Source: Acidobacteriota bacterium (GTDB lineage: Bacteria; Acidobacteriota; Terriglobia; Bryobacterales; Bryobacteraceae). From it: 64,000 bases of DNA. Positions 8,905 through 17,016 of the stretch are shown piece after piece (position 1 is the stretch's first letter; every line of letters begins with the position of its first letter). The stretch covers positions 1 through 64,000 of the forward strand of contig JANXRE010000017.1 of assembly GCA_025353165.1 (NCBI GenBank). The letters run 5' to 3'. Under the pieces are notes generated by a model, which searched no databases, was not told where the DNA came from, and saw only the letters and a program-made list of their open reading frames with translations. Both the position numbers and the translations under genes were made by a program.

Positions 8905-10722
8905 TTAGCCGGCCGCCGCGAACTCCTGCTCTTTGTACTGCAACTGGTACAGCTTCCAGTAAATGCCGCGCGCCGCCAGCAACTCCTGATGCGTGCCGCT
9001 CTCGCGCAACCTACCCTTATGCATTACGAAAATGCGGTCCGCGCGCTGAATGGTGGAGAGCCGGTGCGCGATAACTATCGAAGTGCGTCCGGTTACAAGA
9101 CGTCCGAGCGCCTCACGGACGCGTAACTCGGTCTCCGTATCGACGCTGGAAGTCGCCTCGTCCAGTATGAGGTACTTCGGATCGTGCGCGAGAGCCCGCG
9201 CGAAGCTGATCAACTGTTTCTGGCCCGTCGAATAGCCCTGCCCGCGCTCCCGGACGGGCTGATCGAATCCTTCGGGCAGCGTGCGAACGTAGTCAATCAG
9301 ATTCACCTGTTCCGCGGAGCGCTCGATCGTATCGTCCGAAATCCTGTCCGTGCCCAGTCGAATATTGCTCGCAAGCGTGCCGGTGAACAGGTACGAATCC
9401 TGAAGCACCACGGCGAAGTTGCGCCTCAGTTCCTGCAAATTCATACGGCGGATATCGACTCCGCCGATTCGGATACTGCCTTGCTGGATGTCATAAAAGC
9501 GCAGCAGCAGATTCGATAGTGTCGTCTTCCCGGCCCCGGTGTGGCCCACCACCGCGATCGTTTCGCCCGGCTCAATCCGGAAGCTCAAGTCGCGGAGCAC
9601 CCAGTCCTCATCCTTATAAGCGAACCAGACCCCGTCGAATTCGATCGCTCCGTCCGGGGGCGTCGGCACAGTGGTCTCCGGCGAAACGACGCCCGGCTGG
9701 GTGTCCAGTAATTTGAATATGCGTTCGGATGCCGCCATCGCCCCTTGCAGGACGTTGTACTTATCGCTGAGATCTTGAATCGGCCGGAAAAAGCGCAGCC
9801 CGTATTGGAAGAATGCCACCACCACCCCGATGGTCATCGCTCCGCTCAACACGCGCCATCCGCCGTAGGAGAGCAGCATCGCCAGAGCCAGCATGCTGAG
9901 GAACTCCACCGCCGGATAGAACCAGCCGTAAGCGTTGATCGAATCCTTGAACGCGATCATGTGCTCGCGGTTCACCTTCTCGAACTCGTCCTTGCTGCCG
10001 CGTTCGCGATTGAACAACTGCACCACTACGATCCCGGTAATGTGTTCCTGAATATAACTGTTGATCTTCGCGACGGCGACCCGGATGCGTCGGTAACTGT
10101 TCGCCACTGCGCGCCGGAACGCTATCGTCACCAGCACCACCACCGGCATCACGGTCAGCAGAACCAGCGACAGCCCCGGGCTCAGCCGGAACATCGCGAT
10201 CAGTACAAAGAAGAGCATCATGACATCGCCGATGATGGTCACCAGGCCCGACGCGAACAGGTCGTTGAGCACATCCACGTCCGTCGTCACGCGAGTGATC
10301 AGGCGGCCAACCGGGTTGCGGTCGTAGTAGGCAATATCCAGCCGCTGCAGATGCTCCATCAACTGCCGCCGCAGGTCGAACATCGCCCGCTGCCCCGTCC
10401 ACTGCATCAGGTAGGTCTGGAAGAAATCCGAAACGAAGCCAAACAAGATCGCGCCCAGGTAGATTGCCGAAATCTGTCCGATGCCGGTCCACGGATTGGC
10501 GGACAGCCAGGAGTCGAACGGCAGGCGGCCGGCGTGAGCGTTCGGCACCAGGTACTTGTCGATCGTGAGTTTGGTGAGCAGCGGGCCGAGAATCTGGACC
10601 GCCGACGACCCCAACATGAACAGTAGCGAAATCGCCACCGGGGCCTTGTAGGGCCGCATGTAGGTAAGCAGCCGGCGCATCAACCGGCCGTCGTACGCTT
10701 TGCCGATTACCTCTTCTTCCAC
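8905..10722 (-). CDS. ABC exporter, fused permease and ATPase (MsbA/MDR-like)
   Basis: A 605-residue half-transporter. Six membrane helices occupy residues ~25-330; the ATPase domain follows with Walker A GHTGAGKTT, the signature YSTGQKQ (a variant of LSGGQ), Walker B YLILDEATSSVD and an H-loop IVIAHRLS. It should work as a homodimer or as a heterodimer with an unseen partner. The MATE exporter gene ends 10 bp upstream on the same strand, so the two are probably co-transcribed. Substrate unknown: lipid, drug or peptide export are all possible. Confidence 0.9.
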   Translation of the reverse strand: MEEEVIGKAYDGRLMRRLLTYMRPYKAPVAISLLFMLGSSAVQILGPLLTKLTIDKYLVPNAHAGRLPFDSWLSANPWTGIGQISAIYLGAILFGFVSDFFQTYLMQWTGQRAMFDLRRQLMEHLQRLDIAYYDRNPVGRLITRVTTDVDVLNDLFASGLVTIIGDVMMLFFVLIAMFRLSPGLSLVLLTVMPVVVLVTIAFRRAVANSYRRIRVAVAKINSYIQEHITGIVVVQLFNRERGSKDEFEKVNREHMIAFKDSINAYGWFYPAVEFLSMLALAMLLSYGGWRVLSGAMTIGVVVAFFQYGLRFFRPIQDLSDKYNVLQGAMAASERIFKLLDTQPGVVSPETTVPTPPDGAIEFDGVWFAYKDEDWVLRDLSFRIEPGETIAVVGHTGAGKTTLSNLLLRFYDIQQGSIRIGGVDIRRMNLQELRRNFAVVLQDSYLFTGTLASNIRLGTDRISDDTIERSAEQVNLIDYVRTLPEGFDQPVRERGQGYSTGQKQLISFARALAHDPKYLILDEATSSVDTETELRVREALGRLVTGRTSIVIAHRLSTIQRADRIFVMHKGRLRESGTHQELLAARGIYWKLYQLQYKEQEFAAAG

Positions 10723-10732
10723 TTGTTCCAGC

Positions 10733-12061
10733 TTAGCCGGAAAGCTTCGTCTTTCGCCGCCAAACCACCAACAGCGTCGATCCGATCAGAATCAGCGCCA
10801 GGCACAACCCGGCCCAAATCCCGCGCACGCCCAGCTTCATCCGGATCCCCAGCAGCCAGCCGAGCGGCAGTCCCAGGAACCAGTAGAAGACCAGGTTGGC
10901 GACCATTGGGCTTTTGGTCTCCCCCGCGCCGCGCAGCGCGCCAGAGCATACGATCTGAACGCCGTCAAACAACTGAAACGCCGCGGCGATGGCCAGCAAA
11001 CCAACAGTGGCGGCGACGACGGCGGGGTCCGGCGTGTAGGCCCGCGCAATCCAGCCCGGCGCCGCCAGGAACGTCAACGCCGCGCAGGCCATGAAGCCCG
11101 CAGCGAGAGCGATCGCCGTCCAACCCGCCCGGGCGGCGAGGTCCATTCGCCCCTTTCCTATTTCGTGGCCGACCCGAACCGCCGCGGCCGAACTGATTCC
11201 CATCGGCACCATGAAGGTGATACTCGCCACGTTAAGCGCGATCTGGTGCGCGGCCAGCGACCTCGCGTCCAAGGTGGCGATCAGTGCGGTGGCGGCGGCG
11301 AAAACTCCGATCTCGAGACCGATGTGCGTCGCGGCGGGGAGGCCCAATTCGAGAAGTCGTTTCACCAGCGCGAAATCGGGCAGCGAAGCGGAGCGGAACA
11401 GATGCAGACGATCGCGCCGGTTGTTCCACAGCACTGCCCCGACCAGCACCGCGGCCAGGTAGATCCGGGCGCCGAACGTAGCCCACGCCGAGCCCGTTAC
11501 GCCCATCCGCGGCATTCCGAGATGCCCCCAAATGAGGGCCCAGTTTCCCGCGGCGTTTACCAGATTCGCGCTGATCATTGCGAAAGTAATGACCCGAACC
11601 GAGCCGATCGCCTGAAGATAACGGCGGATCGCGAAGTAGAGCAACAGGGGCGGAGCGCTCCACTTCAACGCCTGAATGTACGGAATCGCAGCCGCCCGGA
11701 CGTCCGCCTGGATGTCGAGCCGGTGAAGATTCGCGCCGACAATCCAAGACACTCCCACCAGCAGCGGCGCGACCGGCGCGCAAATCCACAGGCCGTTCCA
11801 GAGCGCCCGGTTGCATTGATCCATATCGCCCGCACCATGCGCCTGAGAGACAACCGTATCGAGCCCCAGCAGGAGAGCGCTGCCGTATATCGCGACCGTG
11901 TAGAAAAGCACGGAGCCGAGGCTCACGGCTCCGATCGCGGCCGCGCTGTCCGGCAGCCGGCCGACCAGCATGGTGTCGACCATGCCCATCGCAACCCAGC
12001 CGATCTCGGCCAGGACGAGAGGCACCGCCAGCCGCAGCATGGGCCTGATCTCACGGCGCAT
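10733..12061 (-). CDS. MATE-family multidrug/organic cation exporter
   Basis: A 442-residue integral membrane protein with twelve predicted helices in two halves, as in NorM-type MATE transporters. Recognisable stretches are GMVDTMLVGRLPDSAAAIG near the N-terminus and SAWATFGARIYLAAVLV midway. It would extrude organic cations in exchange for Na+ or H+. It follows the PHP gene by 57 bp and precedes the ABC exporter by 10 bp, suggesting an export-linked operon. Family assignment is firm; substrate is unknown. Confidence 0.9.
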   Translation of the reverse strand: MRREIRPMLRLAVPLVLAEIGWVAMGMVDTMLVGRLPDSAAAIGAVSLGSVLFYTVAIYGSALLLGLDTVVSQAHGAGDMDQCNRALWNGLWICAPVAPLLVGVSWIVGANLHRLDIQADVRAAAIPYIQALKWSAPPLLLYFAIRRYLQAIGSVRVITFAMISANLVNAAGNWALIWGHLGMPRMGVTGSAWATFGARIYLAAVLVGAVLWNNRRDRLHLFRSASLPDFALVKRLLELGLPAATHIGLEIGVFAAATALIATLDARSLAAHQIALNVASITFMVPMGISSAAAVRVGHEIGKGRMDLAARAGWTAIALAAGFMACAALTFLAAPGWIARAYTPDPAVVAATVGLLAIAAAFQLFDGVQIVCSGALRGAGETKSPMVANLVFYWFLGLPLGWLLGIRMKLGVRGIWAGLCLALILIGSTLLVVWRRKTKLSG

Positions 12062-12118
12062 CTTTTGAGGATGTCACAGCCGAATGACCCGGCGCGGGTC
12101 TGCTTGACGGAGTGGGGG

Positions 12119-12979
12119 CTACGATTCGGTGACCATTGTGGTCGTTTGCGCCGCATGCGAGTGAGCGACTCGCCGCATCCACAAGTTGGCGAATACCGCT
12201 TCGTAGGCGTAATTGGCCGCCGTCACCAGCGGAGCGATGGCGCCCAGGGGCAGCAGCGGCAGCGTCAGAGGATTCTTGGCGGTCATCGCCGCGCCAATGT
12301 GCAGCACGTCGCGCGTCAGCTTCCACCACGAGCCTGAATCGCCGCGAGGTCTTGCGAACCCGGCGCGGATGCCGGCCAGGAATTCGTCCTTGCCGCGTAC
12401 TCCGTTGATCTCCGTGTAGGTCTTGCCCGCGCCGCGCAGCGTGTGGGCGTCGCTGCCGCCGATCCGCCACAGTCCCAGCTCGCGGGCCCACAATGCCGCA
12501 TTGCGGTTGGATCGATGGGGGAGTGTCCCGTTGCGCACTTCTGCCGCGCGGAACAGGCACGCGAACATTTCGAAGTCGTCGAGTTTCCGCGGACCGGTGA
12601 GCCCCGAGAATGCGTGATTCACGCACGCCAGCAGGTCCTGTTCGTCGGTGTAAGCGACCAGCGCTTCCAGATCGCCGCGCCGGCTCTGCAGTTCTAGGTG
12701 CTGCCGTTCGGTGACGTTATAAACTCCGACGTGCAACTCGGTACCGCTGGGAGCGGTACAGGTCACCTCTACGGAAACAAAGTAATCCGGATAGCGGCGC
12801 AAGGTTTCCGCGGAACCGATGGAGTCGTGATCGGTGACGGTTACCAGGTCCATTCCCCGTCGCTTCAGTGTTTCGTACAAGGCTTGGGGATCCGTGTAGC
12901 TTTCGCGGCAGATGCGGCGAAACCCCGGCACGGTGCACATGCCGGAGTATGCCGTATGGACGTGCAAGTCGCATCGCAT
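12119..12979 (-). CDS. PHP-domain phosphoesterase
   Basis: A 286-residue protein of the polymerase-and-histidinol-phosphatase fold. Metal-binding motifs are visible: MRCDLHVHTAYSG at the N-terminus, VTDHDSIG near residue 50, CVNHAFSG near 120 and GGSDAHTLR near 180. The family hydrolyses phosphate esters with a trinuclear metal centre. The C-terminal ~70 residues include a hydrophobic stretch (PLTLPLLPLGAIAPLVTAA), so it may touch the membrane. It is the first gene of the minus-strand group with MATE and ABC and is divergent from the histidine kinase at 13071. Confidence 0.85.
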   Translation of the reverse strand: MRCDLHVHTAYSGMCTVPGFRRICRESYTDPQALYETLKRRGMDLVTVTDHDSIGSAETLRRYPDYFVSVEVTCTAPSGTELHVGVYNVTERQHLELQSRRGDLEALVAYTDEQDLLACVNHAFSGLTGPRKLDDFEMFACLFRAAEVRNGTLPHRSNRNAALWARELGLWRIGGSDAHTLRGAGKTYTEINGVRGKDEFLAGIRAGFARPRGDSGSWWKLTRDVLHIGAAMTAKNPLTLPLLPLGAIAPLVTAANYAYEAVFANLWMRRVAHSHAAQTTTMVTES

Positions 12980-13020
12980 ACCTCTTTGTAATCGTCATTC
13001 GGTTACGGTTCGATGCATAA

Positions 13021-13048
13021 TGGAACATTTCTAGGTTAAATTGTTCCA
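13021..13048. promoter_or_regulatory. Inverted repeat in a divergent promoter region (possible operator)
   Basis: TGGAACA (13021-13027) and its complement TGTTCCA (13042-13048) flank a 14-base A/T-rich spacer. The pair lies in the 91-bp gap between the divergent PHP and histidine kinase genes, where a dimeric regulator could act on both. No known consensus is matched. Confidence 0.4.
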
Positions 13049-13070
13049 ATCCGCGCCGTAGAATGGTAAT

Positions 13071-14540
13071 TTGACAGGGCGAATTTTCTTTCGGCTCATG
13101 CTCGCCGTGGTCTCGGTACTCGCGATCGCGTTGACCGCCGTCGGTATTCTCACCTCGGGAATCGCCGAGAGAATCTACAAGAACACGCTGCGGCAGGAGC
13201 TGGCCGAGAAGGGCCGCATGATGGCGGCGCTTCCGCCCCCGGTCATTGAGCAGAAGTTCCAGGAAGTATCCCGTTCGGCGGGAGCGCGCCTGACCCTGAT
13301 CGACCGCGACGGCAAAGTGCTACTCGATTCCGAGGCCCGGCCCGAGACGATGGAGAATCACCGTACTCGTCCAGAGTTCTCGGCGGCTCTCGTCGGACGG
13401 GAAGGATCGGACGTCCGCTCCAGCGCCACGCTGGGAGTCGAGTTCCTGTATGTCGCCGTTCCCCTGAACTCCGGGGCGCTGCGGCTGGCGATGCCGCTGT
13501 CGCAGATCGGGGCGCACGTGCGCGCCATTCGCAACCAGGTGCTCGCGTCCACGGCGATTGCCTTTCTGCCCTCCGCGCTGATCGCCTTGCTGTTCGCGCG
13601 CTACGTATCGTTGCGGCTCGGCACGATCATCGCCTATGCCGGAAAACTAGCGGAGGGGAGGTTCGACGCTCGCCTCGAAACGGCCGGCCGCGACGAGCTT
13701 GGGGTCCTCAGCACGAAGCTGAACGAAACCGGAACGAAACTCGAGCGCATCGTGAAGCAACTGGAATCGGAGCACTCCGAACTGGAACGGCTCGAGCGGG
13801 TCCGGAGGGACTTCGTCATCAACGTCTCGCACGAACTGCGCACGCCGCTGGCGTCCATCCAGGGTTATGCCGAGACGCTGCTGGACGGTGCGATCCACGA
13901 TCCCGACAACAACCTGCGGTTTCTTCGCATCATCCGCCAAAATGCGGAGCGCCTGACCGGATTGACCGCCGACCTGCTGACCATTTCCCGCGTCGAACTG
14001 GGAACTAAGCAGTTCCAGTTCGCCTCCTATTATGTGAATCCGCTGCTGACCGACCACGTCGACACCATGCGGCCCATCGCCGGGAAAAAGCGAATCGACC
14101 TGGAACTGCGCCCGGCTGCGCCTGTGACGGAAGTGTTCTGCGACGCTGACGCGATGCATCAGATCCTGACCAATCTCCTCGACAACGCGATCAAGTACAC
14201 TCCCGAAGGCGGGAAGGTCCTGGTCGGCGCGCTCCCGTTGGGCGAGAAATGGGTCGAAATCTACGTCCAGGACACCGGCATCGGCATCCCCAAGGACGAG
14301 CTGCCGCGGCTGTTCGAGCGCTTTTACCGGGTGGACAAGGCTAGATCCCGCGAGCTGGGCGGCACCGGGCTGGGCCTTGCCATCGTAAAGCATCTGGTGC
14401 GCGCGCAAGGCGGGGAAATACGTGTCGAAAGCGAGATACACGGCGGTTCCCGTTTCTCGTTCACCCTCCCAGTGCATGACAAAGGCCGGCCCGAAACCGA
14501 GCCAGTGGAAGAAACAACTTCACAATCCACGAATTCGTAA
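13071..14540 (+). CDS. PhoR-like sensor histidine kinase
   Basis: A 489-residue membrane sensor kinase. Helices at about residues 6-28 and 155-180 bracket a periplasmic domain; a HAMP-like linker, a coiled coil and HisKA follow, with the phospho-accepting His in FVINVSHELRTPLASI. HATPase motifs are N-box LTNLLDNAIKYTPEGG, G1 DTGIGIP, F-box LFERFYR and G2 GGTGLGLAIVKHL. The start is taken as TTG at 13071, since an in-frame stop lies at 13059 and no ATG lies between; ATG at 13098 is the alternative. It probably phosphorylates the regulator encoded 47 bp downstream. Phosphate sensing is suggested only by overall resemblance. Confidence 0.85.
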   Translation: MTGRIFFRLMLAVVSVLAIALTAVGILTSGIAERIYKNTLRQELAEKGRMMAALPPPVIEQKFQEVSRSAGARLTLIDRDGKVLLDSEARPETMENHRTRPEFSAALVGREGSDVRSSATLGVEFLYVAVPLNSGALRLAMPLSQIGAHVRAIRNQVLASTAIAFLPSALIALLFARYVSLRLGTIIAYAGKLAEGRFDARLETAGRDELGVLSTKLNETGTKLERIVKQLESEHSELERLERVRRDFVINVSHELRTPLASIQGYAETLLDGAIHDPDNNLRFLRIIRQNAERLTGLTADLLTISRVELGTKQFQFASYYVNPLLTDHVDTMRPIAGKKRIDLELRPAAPVTEVFCDADAMHQILTNLLDNAIKYTPEGGKVLVGALPLGEKWVEIYVQDTGIGIPKDELPRLFERFYRVDKARSRELGGTGLGLAIVKHLVRAQGGEIRVESEIHGGSRFSFTLPVHDKGRPETEPVEETTSQSTNS

Positions 14541-14572
14541 CCAGGTTGTAATCGAAAAGCAACACTGACTCT

Positions 14573-14589
14573 ATTACACTCAGTGTAAT
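14573..14589. promoter_or_regulatory. Perfect 17-bp palindrome over the response-regulator start codon
   Basis: ATTACACT, central C, AGTGTAAT. The right arm contains the first two bases of the ATG at 14588. No Shine-Dalgarno sequence precedes this ATG, so the palindrome takes the place of the normal translation signal. It could be an operator for autoregulation or an RNA hairpin hiding the start. Confidence 0.55.
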
Positions 14590-15307
14590 GAAGAAGATCC
14601 TGCTGATCGAAGACGACTCCGATCTGTTCGCCCTTCTGAAGTACAACCTTGAAAAAGAAGGATTCGCGCTGGTCGGATCTCAAACCGGAAAAGGCGCGCT
14701 GGACCTTTGCCGCCGCGAGCGCCCGGACCTCATTCTGCTCGATATCATGTTGCCGGATTCCGACGGTCTGGACATCTGCAAAGGCATTCGGGGTCATGCG
14801 GAGCTGTCGCACATACCGATTATCTTTCTCACCGCGCGAGCCAGCGAGACCGACCGCATCGTGGGCCTGGAACTCGGCGCAAACGACTACATCGTCAAGC
14901 CATTCTTCGTGCGGGAGCTGATCGCCCGCATCAAGATTCAATTTCGAGGAACTCAAACCGGCGCGGCTAAGTCGCTCAAATCGGGACCGCTGGAATTGGA
15001 CCGTTCCGGGTGCCGGGTCCGGCTGAACAACGATGAAATTTCGCTGACCGCTACCGAGTTCCGGCTGCTGGAATTCCTGATGACCAGGCCCAGGGTGGTC
15101 TTCTCCCGCGAGCAACTGCTGGACGGCGTTTGGGGACACGACCGGGCGGTGACCGACCGCACGGTGGATGTCTACATCCTGCGCCTGAGGCAGAAGATCG
15201 AGCTCGATCCCAACGGCCCCGCGTTCATCCGCTCGGTGAGGGGTTTCGGTTACAGCTTCGACTTGGCGGCGGCGGGCGCCGAAGCGGGCGAGCAGGCGAT
15301 TGCTTAA
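14588..15307 (+). CDS. OmpR/PhoB-family response regulator
   Basis: A 239-residue two-domain regulator. The receiver domain has the acidic pocket IEDDSD, the phospho-accepting Asp in LILLDIMLPDSDG and the conserved Lys in IVKPF. The C-terminal winged helix ends with the recognition and wing segments RTVDVYILRLRQKIE and VRGFGYSF. It follows its cognate kinase by 47 bp. A perfect palindrome covers its start codon. Its stop codon directly abuts that of the convergent DUF1080 gene. Confidence 0.9.
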   Translation: MKKILLIEDDSDLFALLKYNLEKEGFALVGSQTGKGALDLCRRERPDLILLDIMLPDSDGLDICKGIRGHAELSHIPIIFLTARASETDRIVGLELGANDYIVKPFFVRELIARIKIQFRGTQTGAAKSLKSGPLELDRSGCRVRLNNDEISLTATEFRLLEFLMTRPRVVFSREQLLDGVWGHDRAVTDRTVDVYILRLRQKIELDPNGPAFIRSVRGFGYSFDLAAAGAEAGEQAIA

Positions 15308-15937
15308 TCAGCGCGTGCTCAGATCCCGGATCCAGATATCGCGGAATCGCATATTCCCGTGCCCGCCCGAGTGGAGCTGCAGCGCTATCGCGCCGTCGCT
15401 CCCGAACGGTTTCGGATCGGTGTAATCCACCATCAAGATCCCGTTCAGCCGGGCCACGTACCGGTTTCCTTCCACCTTCAGCAGATACTCGTTCCACTCG
15501 TTCTGGCGGACCACGGTTTCGTTTTCGGGCGCGGGCCAAACCAGCCACTGCCGCCCCACGTCGTAGATTCCGGCGGTGTGCAATCCGATGGTGCAGTCGA
15601 TCTCGAACTGCGGACCTTGTGTCACGTCCGCCGTGCCCGGCTTGAATTCGGCGTGAAAGAACACTCCGCTATTTCCGTCGGCGTCGCACTTGAACTTCAA
15701 CGACAGGTGAAAATCCTTGTAGTTTTTCACCGTCCGAAGGTAGCCGTATTCCCTGGTGATCGCCAGGCCATGAATGGTGGCGTCTTCGACCAGCCACTTT
15801 TCGTGGCCGATCTCCACCCATCCGGATAAATCCTTCCCATTGAACAGGGACATCCAATCTTCACCGGGCGGCTTGGGTCGTCCGGACTGCGCCGCGAGCG
15901 TCATGGCGCAACAAAGCGATAAAAGAGCTGATTTCAT
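15308..15937 (-). CDS. Secreted DUF1080 (3-keto-disaccharide hydrolase family) protein
   Basis: A 209-residue exported protein: signal peptide KSALLSLCCAMTLAAQ, then a concanavalin-like beta-sandwich typical of DUF1080, with WMSLFNGKDLSGWVEIG at the start of the domain and GAIALQLHSGG followed by MRFRDIWIRDL at the end. Characterised members hydrolyse 3-keto-glycosides. It begins 2 bp after the stop of the peptidyl-prolyl isomerase gene and is probably co-transcribed with it. The specific substrate is unknown. Confidence 0.85.
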   Translation of the reverse strand: MKSALLSLCCAMTLAAQSGRPKPPGEDWMSLFNGKDLSGWVEIGHEKWLVEDATIHGLAITREYGYLRTVKNYKDFHLSLKFKCDADGNSGVFFHAEFKPGTADVTQGPQFEIDCTIGLHTAGIYDVGRQWLVWPAPENETVVRQNEWNEYLLKVEGNRYVARLNGILMVDYTDPKPFGSDGAIALQLHSGGHGNMRFRDIWIRDLSTR

Positions 15938-15939
15938 GG

Positions 15940-16971
15940 CTATTTCTTTTTCTCCTGCGCCGGCACGATGCTCATCGCCAGATAATTGGCGATCTTCGCT
16001 TCGTTCCGCGCGATCTCGTAGTAGGCCGCTTTCAGGAGCTGATCCTTCCGGTTCAGCATCGTTTCGCGAATCGTCTGCTGGACCCGCGGATCGTTCAACT
16101 CGCGCTGCCCGGCCGGTTCCTTGGCGAGGACCTTGAGGATTCTGTAGCCCTCGGCGGTCTTGATGATTCCGGACACCTGGCCGGCCGGAATCGAGAGCAC
16201 CATTTTCCGAAGCTCCGGGCTGGTTTTGTCCAGCGCCGACTCTCCGATGAATCCCAGATCGCCCCCGCTGCCGGTCGACGCCGGATCTTCGGAGTAACCC
16301 GCGGCGAGTTGCGCGAAATCCTCGCCCTGCCGGATGCGCGCCAGGAGGATCTCGATCTTCTTCTGGGCTTCCGCATCGTTTTGCGCCTTGCTGCTCTTCA
16401 GATTGTGAACGTTCGGGTCGGGGTGCGACGACACCAGCATCTGGGCGAGATGGATCTGGGGCTCGGCAAGGTTAAAGCCGCCGCGATTCGCCTTATAGAA
16501 CTCCTCAACATCCTTCTCAGTGATGTTGATGTTGGACGTAATCTCTTTGTTGAAGAGCTTGTCGACGCTCAACTGGCGCCTGAGCTGCGCGCGCAGATCG
16601 TCGAGCGACATCTTACGCACGCCGAGCTGTTTCTGAAACTCCTCCTGCGTAAAAGGCGCTTTCAACTCGTTCAGCTTGCCGTCCACATCCGCGTCGGTGG
16701 CGAGCAGGTTGGCCTTTTCCGCGCGCTGCAGCATGATTTCACTGTCGATCATGCTGCGCAGCAGCTCCAGCCGCTGAATCTGCCTCTGATCGTCGCTCGG
16801 ACGTTCGCCGGAGGCGGGAAACTGAATCTGAAATTGCTTATCGAGATCCGCGTAGGTGATCGGGCGGCCGTTGACAGTCGCGGCGACATTGGCGGGCGCC
16901 GATTTCTTGCAGCCCGTGAGCGCAGCCACCGCCGCGAAGGCACACGACACCATCAGAGTCTTGCGGGACAT
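15940..16971 (-). CDS. SurA/PpiC-like peptidyl-prolyl isomerase lipoprotein
   Basis: A periplasmic folding factor of 343 residues. The lipobox ALTGC ends the signal peptide, so it should be lipid-anchored. A SurA-type helical domain (residues ~30-170) is followed by one parvulin domain at ~175-290, with GGDLGFIGESALD and PAGQVSGIIKTAEGYRILKV. It would help outer-membrane or secreted proteins fold. It is preceded 45 bp upstream by the broken adhesin gene and followed by DUF1080 on the same strand. Confidence 0.9.
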   Translation of the reverse strand: MSRKTLMVSCAFAAVAALTGCKKSAPANVAATVNGRPITYADLDKQFQIQFPASGERPSDDQRQIQRLELLRSMIDSEIMLQRAEKANLLATDADVDGKLNELKAPFTQEEFQKQLGVRKMSLDDLRAQLRRQLSVDKLFNKEITSNINITEKDVEEFYKANRGGFNLAEPQIHLAQMLVSSHPDPNVHNLKSSKAQNDAEAQKKIEILLARIRQGEDFAQLAAGYSEDPASTGSGGDLGFIGESALDKTSPELRKMVLSIPAGQVSGIIKTAEGYRILKVLAKEPAGQRELNDPRVQQTIRETMLNRKDQLLKAAYYEIARNEAKIANYLAMSIVPAQEKKK

Positions 16972-17016
16972 TTAGCAATCTCAGTGTAGCGCAGGGACGT
17001 CCCGACCCACGTCGAC

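Noticed and set aside
10700-12337. 545-codon plus-strand frame opposite the MATE gene
   Set aside because: Low-complexity Arg/Gln/His-rich product; the MATE gene on the other strand has a full set of membrane helices.
13071-13076. TTGACA as a -35 promoter box
   Set aside because: No acceptable -10 lies 16-18 bases downstream, and the TTG fits better as the kinase start codon.
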